Shown here piece after piece: positions 46,307 through 55,940 of a DNA stretch of 64,000 nucleotides. A model generated the notes under the pieces. The model saw only the letters and a program-made list of their open reading frames with translations. It did no database searches and was not told the origin of the DNA. Origin of the DNA: Bacillus sp. ISL-51 (lineage in GTDB: Bacteria; Bacillota; Bacilli; Bacillales; Bacillaceae); the NCBI RefSeq assembly GCF_018613535.1, contig NZ_JAGGQB010000013.1:1-64000 (forward strand). Reading direction: 5' to 3'. Numbering within the stretch: position 1 is the first letter of the stretch; every line of letters starts with the position of its first letter. Both the position numbers and the translations under genes were made by a program.

Positions 46307-46576
46307 TTACCAGCTAGCTTTTTTCACACCGGGAATCTGTCCTTTATGGGCCAGCTCCCTGAATGCGATTCTGGACAGCTTGAATTTTCTCATATAGCCT
46401 CTCGGGCGGCCCGACACCATACAGCGATTATGAAGCCGGCTTGGAGCTGAATCTCTCGGCAGCTTGCTCAGCGCTTCCCAATCGCCTTTTTCCTTCAACT
46501 CTCTTCTGATGTCCGCATATTGTTCAACAAGCTGCTGCCGCTTGAGCTCCTTCACCACTTTTGATTTTTTGGCCAA
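46307..46576 (-). CDS. rpsNB: Zinc-independent ribosomal protein S14 paralogue (RpsN2, YhzA)
   Basis: 89 residues from the TTG at 46576 with GAGGAGTG upstream. S14 family, long form. It lacks the two CxxC pairs of the zinc-binding S14 (only one Cys, in [11 protein letters not shown]). In B. subtilis this paralogue (RpsNB) replaces the zinc form when zinc is scarce and is repressed by Zur; a perfect Zur box lies just upstream (46593-46613). Confidence 0.95.
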   Translation of the reverse strand: MAKKSKVVKELKRQQLVEQYADIRRELKEKGDWEALSKLPRDSAPSRLHNRCMVSGRPRGYMRKFKLSRIAFRELAHKGQIPGVKKASW

Positions 46577-46592
46577 TATCAGCACTCCTCTC

Positions 46593-46613
46593 AAATCGTA
46601 ATAATTACGATTT
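46593..46613. promoter_or_regulatory. Zur box upstream of rpsN2
   Basis: A perfect 21-bp palindrome: AAATCGTAAT, central A, ATTACGATTT. It matches the Bacillus Zur consensus as I remember it and sits 16 bases upstream of the TTG start, over the ribosome-site side of the promoter. Confidence 0.93.
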
Positions 46614-46660
46614 AATAATACCACCCATATGTTGATAAAGCAAGCTTCAAGCATATAAAA

Positions 46661-46678
46661 GACGGGCCTTGGCCCGCC
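46661..46678 (-). terminator. Terminator at end of the decayed lipoprotein gene
   Basis: GACGGGCC / GGCCCGCC stem with a 2-base loop, T-rich after it on the minus strand. Confidence 0.65.
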
Positions 46679-47307
46679 TGCTTGTTCAGCTTCACATAAT
46701 AGAGCAATGCGTCAGAATGGCTGATCAGCATCTTTTTATCCCGTGACATATTGACGGGCTCCCCTGAATTCTTCACACTCGCGCCGATCAATACCGGTTT
46801 CCCATACGTGACTGGCTCGGCAGAGGAGATAAACACGGACGCTCTGTCATCTCCCTGATTGCGGGTAAAAACGGCGTCTGCCGAAACTTTCCCGCTGTCA
46901 TCAGCGATACTGAAACGAACCTTGTCTTTTTCCTTTTTCCCTTTGTCTTCTCGGTCTGTGTGATGAATTGCAATGCTTTTGGTTTATTTGCATCGCCGCC
47001 GTAATCTGATTCAAGCTGGCCCTGTCTTATCCGCCAGTTTTCCGTTTTGATAATGCTCAATATACATCTGTGCAGCCGCAAAGTCTTTTGTGACGCCGGT
47101 CACTTCTGCGGCTCCGCTTTCTGAAGAGGCAATTTCCATTCTGTATTTCTCTGTCTTTGATACATCAGCTTCTTTTATCTGTATGCCGTTTGAATGTCCG
47201 CATGCCGTTAATCCTGCCAGCAGACAGCACGCTGCCGTCCATTTGAATACCTTCAGAAAAAACAGCCCCTTTTTGATGATTGTATCACTATCAGAAAAAA
47301 GAGGCAT
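46664..47307 (-). pseudogene. Frameshifted lipoprotein (possibly the ygaO equivalent)
   Basis: Three overlapping minus-strand frames together make one protein. First an N-terminal piece with a signal peptide and lipobox (CCLLAGLTACG), ending near ADKTG (47011-47307). A middle piece reads QLESDYGGDANKPKALQ. A last piece begins near IHHTDREDKGKKEKDKVRFS and runs through DDSGKVSADAVFTRNQGDD and SSAEPVTYGKPVLIGASVKN. At least two one-base frame changes are needed, near 47030 and 46990. No family recognised beyond secreted lipoprotein. The equivalent position in B. subtilis holds ygaO, but I cannot confirm homology. Confidence 0.6.
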
Positions 47308-47315
47308 TTGTTTAT

Positions 47316-48452
47316 TTATACTGTCGCTTTATTTCCTTCGGCAAAATGGTTATTGCCGACCGCTTCACCGAGTCTGCGCTCAAGCTTCCGCGTCCGTTCG
47401 TTATCAAACGGGAGAAGCGGAAAAACAAGCTCAGCAAGATAATAAGCTTCTTCCAAATGCGGATATCCGGAGAAAATAAACGAATCAATGCCGAGCTTTT
47501 GATACTCTAATATCCGATCGGCAACGGTTTGGGGATCGCCTACAAGAGCCGTGCCCGCTCCTCCTCTGACAAGTCCGATGCCGGCCCAAAGATTCGGGCT
47601 GATTTCCAGCTTCGTCCGGTCTCCGTTATGAAGATCGGCCATCCGTTTTTGGCCTGAAGAATCTGCACGGCGGAGCGCGGCCTGCGCTTTAGCAATTGTC
47701 TCGTCATCTAAATGGCTGATTAAGCGTTCAGCCGCCTCCCGCGCCTCCTGCTCTGTTTCCCGTACAATCACGTGAAGCCTGATGCCAAAACGCATCGTCC
47801 TGCCTTCTTTCGCAGCCTGTTTTTTGACGGCTTCAATCTTTTCTTTCACCTGCTCAGGCGGCTCGCCCCACGTTAAATAAACATCTGTATGCTTCGTTGC
47901 AGCCTCGATGCCCGCCTGTGAAGAACCGCCGAAATATAAAGGCGGATGCGGTGATTGTTTTGGCGGGAATAAAAGATTGCTGTTTTCGACTTTGATATGT
48001 TTTCCTTCATATGTGACCGTTTCGCCCCGCATCAGACCGCGCCATACGGTTAAAAATTCTTCAGCCGCCTTATAGCGTTCATCATGGCTGATAAACAGCC
48101 CGTCTCCCGCCAATTCATAAGGGTCGCCGCCCGCCACTACATTGACAAGCAAACGTCCGTCAGATATCCGATCCAGGGTCGATGCCATTCTCGCAGCAAC
48201 AGATGGCTGCATCAGCCCCGGCCTGACCGCCACTAAAAATTTCAAATCTTTTGTTTCTCCGGCTAAAGCCGCGGCAGTCAGCCACGGGTCCTCACATGAT
48301 CTGCCCGTCGGCAGAAGAACCCCCGTGTACCCCAGTCTGTCAGCAGCCTGCGCCACTTGCTTAAAATATAGATGATCCGCCGTTCTCCCGCCTGCTTGTG
48401 TTCCTAAATAACGTCCGTCTCCATGTGTCGGAATAAACCAAAGAATCTCCAT
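47316..48452 (-). CDS. ssuD: FMNH2-dependent alkanesulfonate monooxygenase SsuD
   Basis: 378 residues, bacterial luciferase-like TIM barrel. N-terminal [17 protein letters not shown] and [37 protein letters not shown] and [12 protein letters not shown] match SsuD as I know it. It splits alkanesulfonates to sulfite and aldehyde, so sulfite can enter cysteine synthesis. Last gene of ssuBACD. It needs an FMN reductase, not seen in the window. The gene itself looks intact, although ssuC upstream is damaged. Confidence 0.95.
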   Translation of the reverse strand: MEILWFIPTHGDGRYLGTQAGGRTADHLYFKQVAQAADRLGYTGVLLPTGRSCEDPWLTAAALAGETKDLKFLVAVRPGLMQPSVAARMASTLDRISDGRLLVNVVAGGDPYELAGDGLFISHDERYKAAEEFLTVWRGLMRGETVTYEGKHIKVENSNLLFPPKQSPHPPLYFGGSSQAGIEAATKHTDVYLTWGEPPEQVKEKIEAVKKQAAKEGRTMRFGIRLHVIVRETEQEAREAAERLISHLDDETIAKAQAALRRADSSGQKRMADLHNGDRTKLEISPNLWAGIGLVRGGAGTALVGDPQTVADRILEYQKLGIDSFIFSGYPHLEEAYYLAELVFPLLPFDNERTRKLERRLGEAVGNNHFAEGNKATV

Positions 48453-48474
48453 ATCAATCTCTCCTTTTTATATA

Positions 48475-49258
48475 TTAACCTTCATAACTGTTTCGCCATT
48501 TCAACAGTTTTCGTTCCAATATTCTGACAAGTGAATCTGTCAGCTTGCCGACGACCGCGAAAATAATAATGCCGACAAACACTTTATTCGTCTGGGAAAA
48601 CTGTCTGGCATCCATAATCATATAACCGATGCCTTCACTCGATCCCATCAGCTCCGCCACCACAAGCCCGAGCCACGCGATGCCGAGTGACAGCCTGATG
48701 CCGAGCAATATATTCGGCAAAGACGCAGGAAGAATCAATTTCCTCATCTGCTGATACCAGTTAAACTCCAGCACCCGTGCGACATCAAACAGCTTCGCGT
48801 CCACTCCGCGGATGCCGAGAAAAGTATTAATGTACACCGGAAAAAATGCGCCCAGTGCGCGGAGTCACAGCCAGATGAGGAACGGTTCTAAGCATTTGCA
48901 GGGACGGATCAACATACGCTTCCGTCCGCTTAGAAAAACCGACCAAAAACCCGAAAATCAGTCCGAGACCCGCACCAAGCAGAAAGCCTGCCGCTGCCCG
49001 ATATAAGCTGATTTGCAAATGGCCCCAAAGCTCACCTGATGCGAGCAGCTCCTTAAAAGTCTGCACAATGGCAAAAGGCACTGGGAGCACCGTCGCCGAT
49101 ACGATGCCAATGCTGCCGATGATCTGCCATATGGCGATGGCGGCAGCAGGCAGAACAAACCCCTTCAGCCATTGGTACGAGAAGCGCCGGAGCTTTGCCG
49201 CTGCTTTCTTTTCCGTTTGGTTCAATGAGCCGACAGTCGGTGATGCTTCTGCTTTCAT
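48475..49258 (-). pseudogene. ssuC: Aliphatic sulfonate permease SsuC with internal deletion
   Basis: BinPD_transp_1 family permease read in two frames. The first (ATG 49258) ends out of frame after HLAVTP with RTGRIFSGVH. The second resumes at ALGAFFPVYINTFLGIRGVD, which should be joined to it by about 17 residues (a segment like LFILWFGFGELPKIFLI in homologues). About 50 bases are therefore missing near 48855-48865, a number not divisible by three. The lost part precedes the EAA loop and would disable transport. The downstream remainder is normal and contains the EAA-like loop LGIRGVDAKLFDVARVLE. Confidence 0.88.
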
Positions 49259-50247
49259 TACTTCTCACCCCCCGTTTTTAACGCCTTTTTAATAAACGAA
49301 TTGTCTACAACTTCTTTTACATCGATTTTCTTGTTGATCGCCTTAGTTTTATATTGAAAATCAGCGGTTTCTTGCTGGGCTTTTACGATATCGTCAGTGA
49401 TGGCCTCATTGAGCGGCTCTGTGTTGTTCAGCACATTTCTCACGACTGAGGTATCGAGATTTTTGATTTTTGCATACAGCGCAACCGCCTCATCTTTATG
49501 TTCCTTTTGCCATGTGACTGCTTTGTTGAACACTTGCAGAAAGCGGACAACCTCCTCCGGGTGCTCTTTGGAGAATCCGGTTCTGACTAAAGTGAAACCG
49601 GGTGAATATAAGTCCGTGCTTTCGCCGTTTGCTAAAATCTTTGCGCCGTGCTGCATTGTTTCAATAGACAAGTACGGCTCCCAAATGGACCAAGCATCAA
49701 CTGATTTATTCTCAAAAGCGGAAACCGCTTCATCCGGCTGAAGCTGAATAACGGTGACGTCATCAGCAGAAAGCCCGGCTTTGTTCAAAGCTTTATAGAG
49801 AAAGTCAAATCCGCTGCTGCCTTTTGCCACGGCGATTTTTTTCCCCTTCAAGTCTTTCAGGTTCTGAATCCCGCTGCCTTTGTTTACAAGAATGCCGTTT
49901 GCTTTTAAGCCGTCCTGAGACAGCCCGATCTCTTTAAAATCAATCCCCGCAGCCTGGCCGGAGATGACCGGTGAATTGCCGACCTGAGAAAAATCAAGCT
50001 TATCCGCGGCAAGTCCTTCAAATTGCGGCGGGCCGCTTTGGAACTCCACCCATTTCACCTTAATCCCCTCTTTTTTGAAGGCTTCTTCAAACCAGCCTTT
50101 TTCCTTGGCGATGAGAAGCGGGCTCAAGCTTTGCTGAATGCCGATCCGGATTTCTTTGACCGGCTGTCCGCTGCCGCCTGCTCCGTTTGCACCGCATCCG
50201 GCTAACATTAATACAGCTGTAAATATGAGAATGATTGTTTTTTTCAT
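49258..50247 (-). CDS. ssuA: Sulfonate-binding lipoprotein SsuA
   Basis: 329 residues from the ATG at 50247 (MKKTIILIFTAVLML); the frame is open about 21 codons upstream without support. The lipobox is LMLAGCGANG. NMT1/TauA-type binding fold: IRIGIQQSLSPLLIAKEKGW, FEGLAADKLDFSQVGNSPV, SVDAWSIWEPYLS. It captures aliphatic sulfonates for the SsuBC importer. It starts 17 bases after the ssuB stop. Confidence 0.95.
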   Translation of the reverse strand: MKKTIILIFTAVLMLAGCGANGAGGSGQPVKEIRIGIQQSLSPLLIAKEKGWFEEAFKKEGIKVKWVEFQSGPPQFEGLAADKLDFSQVGNSPVISGQAAGIDFKEIGLSQDGLKANGILVNKGSGIQNLKDLKGKKIAVAKGSSGFDFLYKALNKAGLSADDVTVIQLQPDEAVSAFENKSVDAWSIWEPYLSIETMQHGAKILANGESTDLYSPGFTLVRTGFSKEHPEEVVRFLQVFNKAVTWQKEHKDEAVALYAKIKNLDTSVVRNVLNNTEPLNEAITDDIVKAQQETADFQYKTKAINKKIDVKEVVDNSFIKKALKTGGEK

Positions 50248-50263
50248 CTTTGCTTCGTCCCTT

Positions 50264-51031
50264 CTATATCCCGGACCCATCCGCAAATTGGAGGTCTTCC
50301 GTTTTCTCAAACTCAGACAGCACCTTTTGCCTGATCGCTTGGAAATCAGCCGCCGTCCGGTTGCGAGGACGCTGAAACTGAATCGGCATCACTCTGTGCA
50401 GCCGGCCGGGCTTCGCCTTGAGAATCGCCAGCTGATCGCCTAAATAAACGGATTCGTCTATATCGTGTGTAACCAAAACCATCGTCGTTTTTTTCTCCCG
50501 CCATATATCAAGCAGCACATCCTGCAAATGTTTTCTCGTGAAAGCGTCCAGCGCGCCGAACGGTTCATCTAATAGCAGCGCCTCCGGCTCACGCAACAGG
50601 GCTCTGGCGATGGCCACCCTTTGCGACATGCCGCCGGATAATTCGCGCGGATATGCGTTTTCTGCTCCCTGCAGCCTGACAATCTCAATGAGTTCCTCCA
50701 CTTTTTTACGAATCGCCGGATCTTTTACATTCAGATCGGCGGCGATATTTTGTTTTACTGTCAGCCAGGGAAACAGCCGGTGCTCTTGAAAAATGAATCC
50801 TTGCTGTATGCCCGGTCCCGTAACATTACGGCCGTTAATGGTGACGCTTCCGCTATAATCGGTATCAAGTCCGGCGATTATCTTTAAAAGCGTGCTTTTC
50901 CCGCATCCGCTCGGCCCGATGACCGTCAAAAATTCCCCCGGTGCGATAGACAGCCGAATATCGTTCAGCACCGCTGTTTTTCGGCCTTCATTTTCAAATA
51001 CTTTTTCATTTATGCTGATGGTTACAGCCAC
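50264..51031 (-). CDS. ssuB: Sulfonate importer ATPase SsuB
   Basis: 255 residues, ABC ATPase of the nitrate/sulfonate/taurine family. Walker [11 protein letters not shown]-loop [10 protein letters not shown], signature [15 protein letters not shown], Walker [12 protein letters not shown] and switch His in LVTHDIDE are all intact. GTG start at 51031 after GAGGAGGG. First gene of the ssu operon, behind an attenuator-like leader. Confidence 0.95.
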   Translation of the reverse strand: MAVTISINEKVFENEGRKTAVLNDIRLSIAPGEFLTVIGPSGCGKSTLLKIIAGLDTDYSGSVTINGRNVTGPGIQQGFIFQEHRLFPWLTVKQNIAADLNVKDPAIRKKVEELIEIVRLQGAENAYPRELSGGMSQRVAIARALLREPEALLLDEPFGALDAFTRKHLQDVLLDIWREKKTTMVLVTHDIDESVYLGDQLAILKAKPGRLHRVMPIQFQRPRNRTAADFQAIRQKVLSEFEKTEDLQFADGSGI

Positions 51032-51088
51032 CTGTATTCCCTCCTCTTTCTGCCGCGCCGATCAAAACAGCTTTTCAGAAAACAAAAA

Positions 51089-51146
51089 GGCCCCCATCTC
51101 TGATTCTTGTAGAGATGGGAGCCTTCGGCGGTCCGATCGGCAGCCC
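51089..51146 (-). promoter_or_regulatory. ssu leader: conserved element plus terminator (attenuator type 1 of 3)
   Basis: On the minus strand, CTGCCGATCGGACCGCCGAA (51145-51124 region) precedes a stem GGCTCCCATCTCT / AGAGATGGGGGCC (51123-51111 with 51101-51089, one U-G pair at stem position 4) and a T5 run, all between promoter and ssuB. From memory, B. subtilis ssu expression was reported to be controlled at both initiation and termination. Two similar leaders occur at 52254-52300 and 59833-59880. Confidence 0.75.
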
Positions 51147-51168
51147 GTTGTTTTTAATTTGAATATCA

Positions 51169-51197
51169 TGTTAATTCAAACAATTCCGACTTGTCAA
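51169..51197 (-). promoter_or_regulatory. ssu operon promoter
   Basis: TTGACA (51197-51192), 17-base spacer, TTAACA (51174-51169). The stretch TGAATTAACATGAT is shared with the importer operon promoter at 59906-59934. Confidence 0.65.
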
Positions 51198-51232
51198 CTG
51201 TTTTTTATATGAATTAAAATATGATTCACATA

Positions 51233-51272
51233 AAAAAGCACCCTCCGACCGGCTTTTGTCTGAGGAATGCCC
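51233..51272 (-). terminator. Possible terminator after the amidohydrolase gene
   Basis: Imperfect stem (GCATTCCTCAGAC with GTCGGAGGGTGC on the minus strand) followed by T6, 8 bases past the stop codon. Confidence 0.6.
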
Positions 51273-51279
51273 TGATTCA

Positions 51280-52215
51280 TCACGTGTTCGTCTCTTTTTT
51301 TGGGTGCCCGATTTTCAATAATGTTCTCGCATTGTTCCCGAAAATATTTTCTATGTCTTCTTCCCGCATATTGATTTCCCTGCAGATTTTGACCTGCTCC
51401 TGAAGATATCTGTATACATATCCTCTCGGAAATCCGTTTGAATCTGTCCCGAAAATGATTCGTTCAGCCCCTATCAATTCAGATGTCTTTCGAAACAGGG
51501 TTTCCAGATCGAGCGGGTACGGCATCCATCTCATCCACTGGTTGGAACCGGATGTGTCAATATATACATTCGGGCAGCTCCAGCAAAGCTGCAGCAGTTC
51601 CTGATAATATCCGGCGCCGAAATGCGGAATAATGAACGGAATATCAGCATATTCCCTTGCGACTCGGTAGATGGACAGCGGGTTGATGTTACGGTGGCTG
51701 ACAATGCCGCCCGCTCTTCCAAGAAGCCCGAAATGGATCAATACAGGCAGCTTGCGGTCGGCAAGATACGTCCACAGCGGTCCGAGCGACGGATCATGAA
51801 ACTCAATATCAGTCAGCGGCCCAAACAGTTTATATCCTTTCAGCCCCAGCTCTTCAACCGCTCTTTTCATCTCTTCAAACGCATCCTCCCGCTCCAAAGG
51901 GTGATAAGCAAACCCGGTAAATTTAGCAGGATTAGCCTGAATAAAAGCCGCCATTTGATCATTGCTTTCCGCCGTTAAAAAATTCAGCACATCAATGCCG
52001 TATTTGTCTAATTCCTTTTCCCATCTTGTCATCAAAGGAAGATCCCCATCCTCCTCGACTGTGTCAAACTGATCAGGAAAATCCCAGGTAAGGTTCATTC
52101 TTTCAGACCGTTCTTGATTGTAATCAGAGAATTTCTTATCGTTTTTGCCGAAATAAAGGGTGTACGGCAAATGGCCGTGAATATCTACTGGTTTAAAATG
52201 TTTCCGAAAAAGCAT
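51280..52215 (-). CDS. Amidohydrolase-2 family metal-dependent hydrolase
   Basis: 311 residues from the ATG at 52215, behind AAAGGCGG; a TTG 10 codons upstream lies right after the leader terminator and is less likely. TIM-barrel hydrolase of the ACMSD/amidohydrolase_2 type: VDIHGHLPYT (first metal His pair), FHDPSLGPLWTYLADRKLPV, LIHFGL, IIPHFGAGYY, YIDTSGS and RIIFGTDSNGFP (final Asp). Substrate unknown. It is absent from this place in B. subtilis as I recall it. Its leader resembles that of ssu, which suggests a role in using an organosulfur compound; this is inference. Confidence 0.85.
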   Translation of the reverse strand: MLFRKHFKPVDIHGHLPYTLYFGKNDKKFSDYNQERSERMNLTWDFPDQFDTVEEDGDLPLMTRWEKELDKYGIDVLNFLTAESNDQMAAFIQANPAKFTGFAYHPLEREDAFEEMKRAVEELGLKGYKLFGPLTDIEFHDPSLGPLWTYLADRKLPVLIHFGLLGRAGGIVSHRNINPLSIYRVAREYADIPFIIPHFGAGYYQELLQLCWSCPNVYIDTSGSNQWMRWMPYPLDLETLFRKTSELIGAERIIFGTDSNGFPRGYVYRYLQEQVKICREINMREEDIENIFGNNARTLLKIGHPKKETNT

Positions 52216-52253
52216 GGGATCGCCGCCTTTCTTAACTGCCGACAATGAAAAAA

Positions 52254-52300
52254 GGCCCTTATCCGAAAGAATAAGAGCCTCTTGTGTCCAAGTCAGCGGT
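52254..52300 (-). promoter_or_regulatory. Attenuator-type leader of the amidohydrolase gene (2 of 3)
   Basis: Minus strand: CGCTGACTTGGACACAAGA, then stem GGCTCTTAT / ATAAGGGCC with the same U-G pair at stem position 4, and T6. It lies 39 bases before the ATG. Confidence 0.7.
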
Positions 52301-52313
52301 TACTATTTTTTTC

Positions 52314-52342
52314 ATCTTAACCCTATTAATCCCACCAGTCAA
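52314..52342 (-). promoter_or_regulatory. Promoter of the amidohydrolase gene
   Basis: TTGACT (52342-52337), 17-base spacer, TAAGAT (52319-52314). Confidence 0.65.
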
Positions 52343-52390
52343 GTAAGCTTTAAACTGTATACTCACTATTCTATGATAAAAATAATTATT

Positions 52391-52405
52391 TTATAATAAT
52401 TATAA
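52391..52405. promoter_or_regulatory. PerR box upstream of katA
   Basis: TTATAATAATTATAA, a perfect 7-1-7 match to the Per box consensus, directly upstream of the katA -35. It would repress katA until peroxide oxidizes PerR. Confidence 0.92.
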
Positions 52406-52412
52406 AATAATA

Positions 52413-52440
52413 TTGACTTTTTACTGATAGATGATATTAT
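52413..52440 (+). promoter_or_regulatory. katA promoter
   Basis: TTGACT (52413-52418), 16-base spacer, TATTAT (52435-52440); 28 bases to the start codon. Confidence 0.7.
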
Positions 52441-52468
52441 ATTTTTATAAATTCAAAGAGGTGATCAC

Positions 52469-53923
52469 ATGAGTTCAAATAAATTGACAACAAGCTGGGG
52501 CGCTCCGGTCGGAGATAACCAAAACTCAATGACAGCAGGCGGTCGCGGCCCTGCTTTAATTCAAGACGTACATCTGCTTGAGAAATTGGCCCACTTTAAC
52601 AGAGAACGCGTGCCGGAACGTGTTGTTCACGCAAAAGGCGCCGGAGCACACGGTTATTTTGAAGTGACAAATGATGTTTCAAAATATACGAAAGCTGATT
52701 TTCTGTCTGAAGTCGGAAAACGCACACCGCTGTTTATCCGTTTCTCAACAGTCGCCGGTGAACTCGGCTCTAGTGACACAGTGCGTGATCCGCGCGGTTT
52801 TGCCGTTAAATTTTATACAGAAGAAGGAAACTACGACATCGTCGGAAATAATACGCCCGTGTTCTTCATCCGCGACGCCATCAAGTTCCCTGACTTTATC
52901 CATACACAAAAAAGAGATCCAAAAACACACTTAAAAAACCCGACGGCTGTTTGGGATTTCTGGTCGCTGTCACCTGAATCATTGCACCAAGTAACGATTC
53001 TGATGTCAGACCGGGGCATTCCGGCAACCCTTCGCCACATGCACGGTTTCGGAAGCCACACCTTTAAATGGACAAACGCTGAAGGCGAAGGCGTCTGGAT
53101 CAAATACCACTTTAAAACAGAACAAGGCGTGAAAAACCTTGATGTCAATACAGCTGCAAAGCTTGCAGGTGAGAATCCTGATTACCATACAGAGGATTTG
53201 TTCAATGCCATTGAAAACGGCGATTTCCCTGCATGGAAATTATATGTGCAAATTATGCCGTTAGAAGATGCAAACACATACCGCTTCGATCCGTTTGATG
53301 TCACAAAAGTATGGTCTCAAAAAGACTATCCGCTTATCGAGGTCGGCCGCATGGTCCTTGACCGCAACCCGGAAAACTACTTTGCAGAAGTGGAACAGGC
53401 GACATTCTCTCCGGGAACTTTAGTGCCCGGCATCGATGTTTCACCTGATAAAATGCTTCAAGGCCGTTTATTTGCTTATCATGATGCACATCGCTACCGT
53501 GTGGGCGCAAACCATCAGGCACTGCCGATTAACCGTGCACGCAATGAAGTGAAAAACTACCAGCGCGACGGTCAAATGCGTTTTGACAATAACGGCGGCG
53601 GCTCCGTTTATTACGAGCCCAACAGCTTCGGCGGTCCGAAAGAGTCTCCTGAAGATAAACAGGCGGCCTATCCTGTATCAGGGTTCGCAGACAGTGTAAG
53701 CTATGATCATAACGATCATTACACACAAGCCGGCGACCTGTACCGCCTCTTGAGCGAGGAAGAACGCGCGCGCCTTGTGGCCAATATCGTCGGGGCGATG
53801 AAACCTGTAGAAAAAGAAGAAATCAAATTGCGCCAAATCAGCCATTTTTATAAAGCCGATCCGGAATACGGCAGACGTGTTGCCGAAGGTCTCGGCCTGC
53901 CGTTACAACCAGAAAAGGAATAA
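52469..53923 (+). CDS. katA: Vegetative catalase KatA
   Basis: 484 residues, small-subunit monofunctional haem catalase. The distal His lies in [16 protein letters not shown], the distal Asn in [12 protein letters not shown], and the haem-ligand Tyr in [14 protein letters not shown]. It breaks hydrogen peroxide to water and oxygen in the cytosol. The ATG has GAGGTGA upstream. PerR control is indicated by the box at 52391-52405. Length matches B. subtilis KatA (483). Confidence 0.97.
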   Translation: MSSNKLTTSWGAPVGDNQNSMTAGGRGPALIQDVHLLEKLAHFNRERVPERVVHAKGAGAHGYFEVTNDVSKYTKADFLSEVGKRTPLFIRFSTVAGELGSSDTVRDPRGFAVKFYTEEGNYDIVGNNTPVFFIRDAIKFPDFIHTQKRDPKTHLKNPTAVWDFWSLSPESLHQVTILMSDRGIPATLRHMHGFGSHTFKWTNAEGEGVWIKYHFKTEQGVKNLDVNTAAKLAGENPDYHTEDLFNAIENGDFPAWKLYVQIMPLEDANTYRFDPFDVTKVWSQKDYPLIEVGRMVLDRNPENYFAEVEQATFSPGTLVPGIDVSPDKMLQGRLFAYHDAHRYRVGANHQALPINRARNEVKNYQRDGQMRFDNNGGGSVYYEPNSFGGPKESPEDKQAAYPVSGFADSVSYDHNDHYTQAGDLYRLLSEEERARLVANIVGAMKPVEKEEIKLRQISHFYKADPEYGRRVAEGLGLPLQPEKE

Positions 53924-53928
53924 AAAAG

Positions 53929-53957
53929 AAAACCTGCCGATCCCTTCGGCAGGTTTC
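53929..53957. terminator. katA terminator
   Basis: AAACCTGCCGA / TCGGCAGGTTT stem with a ~5-base loop, T-rich downstream. Confidence 0.88.
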
Positions 53958-53995
53958 TTTCTGCTCTATTATCAATAAAAACAAGCGTTTCTCAA

Positions 53996-54961
53996 TTACA
54001 CAAAGTGGCATGCGGCATAATGCTGATGCCCCTTATCGATTAATATCGGACTCTTTTCAGCGCAAATTTTCTTGGCCGCCGGGCATCTCGTACGAAACTT
54101 ACAGCCTGAGGGCGGATCGGAAGGGCTTGGAATATCACCCTTTAACATTATCCTTTCCCTTTTCGCTCCGGGATCAGGAATAGGTACAGCGGATAGCAGC
54201 GCTTGTGTATAGGGATGAAGCGGCCGTGAAAACAGCTGCTCCTTTGATGTGTATTCCACGATCGTCCCTAAATACATAATGGCGATTTTTGTACATAAAT
54301 GCTCCACTACACTTAAATCATGAGAAATAAACAAATAGGACAGCTGGTGTTTTTTTTGGAGACTGCTGAACAAATTAATCATTTGAGCTTGGATGGAGAC
54401 ATCCAGCGCCGCGACAGGTTCATCCATAATGATAAATTGTGGCTCAAGCGCCATGGCCCTCGCAATAACGATCCGCTGCCGCTGTCCGCCGGAAAATTCG
54501 TGCGGATACCGGTCGATATAATGAGAAGAAAGACCGCAAGCCTCAAGGACCTCCGCCGCTTTGTCACGCGCGTCTCGTTTTGATGCCAATTGATGCTCAA
54601 TCATCGCTTCGCCAATCGCTTCACCGATACGGCGCCGGGGGTTTAAAGAACTAAACGGATCTTGAAAAATCAGCTGTGCTTCCGATCTGAACTTCTTCAG
54701 CTCCCTCCGATTCATTCTGAACACGTCGCGTCCTTGAAAATACACGTCTCCTCCGGTCTTTTCCTGAAGCCTTAAAATCGTTTTCCCGATTGAGGATTTG
54801 CCGCTTCCCGATTCTCCTGCCAAACCGAAGACTTCTCCCCTCCCTATCGTAAAACTGACACCGTCCACCGCTTTCACAGGCCGTGTGTGTGTCTTGCTTA
54901 TTCCTGCCTGCTCTTCATAATATTTTTTCAGTCCGTTGACTTCCAATAATGGATCACCCAT
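53996..54961 (-). CDS. Oligopeptide-type ABC importer ATPase 2 (OppF-like)
   Basis: 321 residues from the ATG at 54961 with AGAGGAG upstream; the open frame extends far upstream inside the preceding gene but without support. Walker A GESGSGKSS, signature FSGGQRQRIVIARAM, Walker B FIIMDEPVAALD, then the oligopeptide/dipeptide C-terminal motif with CKFRTRCPAAKKIC, a Cys cluster that in DppD/OppD-type ATPases can hold a 4Fe-4S cluster. It overlaps the OppD-like gene by 8 bases. Last gene of a five-gene importer operon. Confidence 0.92.
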   Translation of the reverse strand: MGDPLLEVNGLKKYYEEQAGISKTHTRPVKAVDGVSFTIGRGEVFGLAGESGSGKSSIGKTILRLQEKTGGDVYFQGRDVFRMNRRELKKFRSEAQLIFQDPFSSLNPRRRIGEAIGEAMIEHQLASKRDARDKAAEVLEACGLSSHYIDRYPHEFSGGQRQRIVIARAMALEPQFIIMDEPVAALDVSIQAQMINLFSSLQKKHQLSYLFISHDLSVVEHLCTKIAIMYLGTIVEYTSKEQLFSRPLHPYTQALLSAVPIPDPGAKRERIMLKGDIPSPSDPPSGCKFRTRCPAAKKICAEKSPILIDKGHQHYAACHFV

Positions 54962-55940
54962 CTGCTTTCTCCTCTCTGTACAGCCAGCACGCCGTCTTAT
55001 GTCCCATCTCAAACTCAGTAAAATGAGGGCTTTTTCTCCGGCAAATGCCTGTGCTGTATTCGCAGCGATCAGCGAAATAACAAGACGATACAGGCAAATC
55101 TGCCAATTCCGGTACTTGCCCGGGAATGGTATACAAAGTGTCCTTCCTCTGCCCGATGACCGGCTTTGCTGCCAGCAGCCCTTTCGTATACGGATGCTTC
55201 GGATCGGAGAACAGCTCCGCAACCGGTCCTTCTTCCACGATCTTTCCCGCATACATGACGATCACATAATCAGCCATTTCAGCGACAACACCAAGATCAT
55301 GTGTGATTAATAAAATGGACGTTTGACATTGTTTTTTCACATCCCGCAATAAATCCAGTATCTGCGCCTGAATGGTTACATCAAGCGCTGTTGTCGGCTC
55401 ATCGGCAATAATCAGTTTCGGATCGCAGCTGAGAGCAATGGCCGTCATGATGCGCTGCAGCATGCCTCCGCTCAGCTCATGAGGATACCGGTGCATCATC
55501 TGTTCTGCATGAGGGATTTCCACTAACGAAATAAGTTCAACTGCCTTCTGCCAAGCCTCTTTCTTACTCAGCAGTAAATGTTCCCGAAGAGGCTCTGTCA
55601 GCTGTTCACCGATTGTAAATACCGGATTTAATGATGTCATCGGTTCCTGAAAGATCATACCGATTTCGCAGCCGCGCACTTTTTGCATTTCTTTTTGTTT
55701 TAATTCCAATAAGTTCCGCCCGGAAAAATGTACTGCCCCCCGCTCGATTTTCCCCGTTTCAGGAACCAATTGCATGATGGACAAAGATGCGATGCTTTTT
55801 CCGCAGCCGGATTCACCCACAATACAAACCGTTTCTTCCTCGTGAACAGTGAAACTGACATCATCAACAGCCTTTACTGCCCCTTCATTTGTATAAAAAG
55901 CCGTCTCCAGATGTTTTACTTCTAAAAGCGGTTTTCTCAT
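54954..55940 (-). CDS. Oligopeptide-type ABC importer ATPase 1 (OppD-like)
   Basis: 328 residues. Walker A GESGCGKSI, signature LSGGMLQRIMTAIAL (Met for the more usual Gln), Walker B LIIADEPTTALD, switch LITHDLGV. The C-terminal CYFADRCEYSTGICRRKSP has the Cys cluster of this family. GTG or ATG start overlaps the OppC-like gene by 4 bases. Confidence 0.92.
   Translation of the reverse strand: MRKPLLEVKHLETAFYTNEGAVKAVDDVSFTVHEEETVCIVGESGCGKSIASLSIMQLVPETGKIERGAVHFSGRNLLELKQKEMQKVRGCEIGMIFQEPMTSLNPVFTIGEQLTEPLREHLLLSKKEAWQKAVELISLVEIPHAEQMMHRYPHELSGGMLQRIMTAIALSCDPKLIIADEPTTALDVTIQAQILDLLRDVKKQCQTSILLITHDLGVVAEMADYVIVMYAGKIVEEGPVAELFSDPKHPYTKGLLAAKPVIGQRKDTLYTIPGQVPELADLPVSSCYFADRCEYSTGICRRKSPHFTEFEMGHKTACWLYREEKADG

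Noticed and set aside
51089-51146. SAM (S-box) riboswitch upstream of ssuB
   Set aside because: The S-box core (GAGGGA, GCAACC, AAGGTGC segments) is absent and the leader is too short; also no T-box (GGGTGG) motif.
52387-52411. Terminator in the long palindrome before katA
   Set aside because: It is the A/T-only PerR operator; there is no G/C stem.
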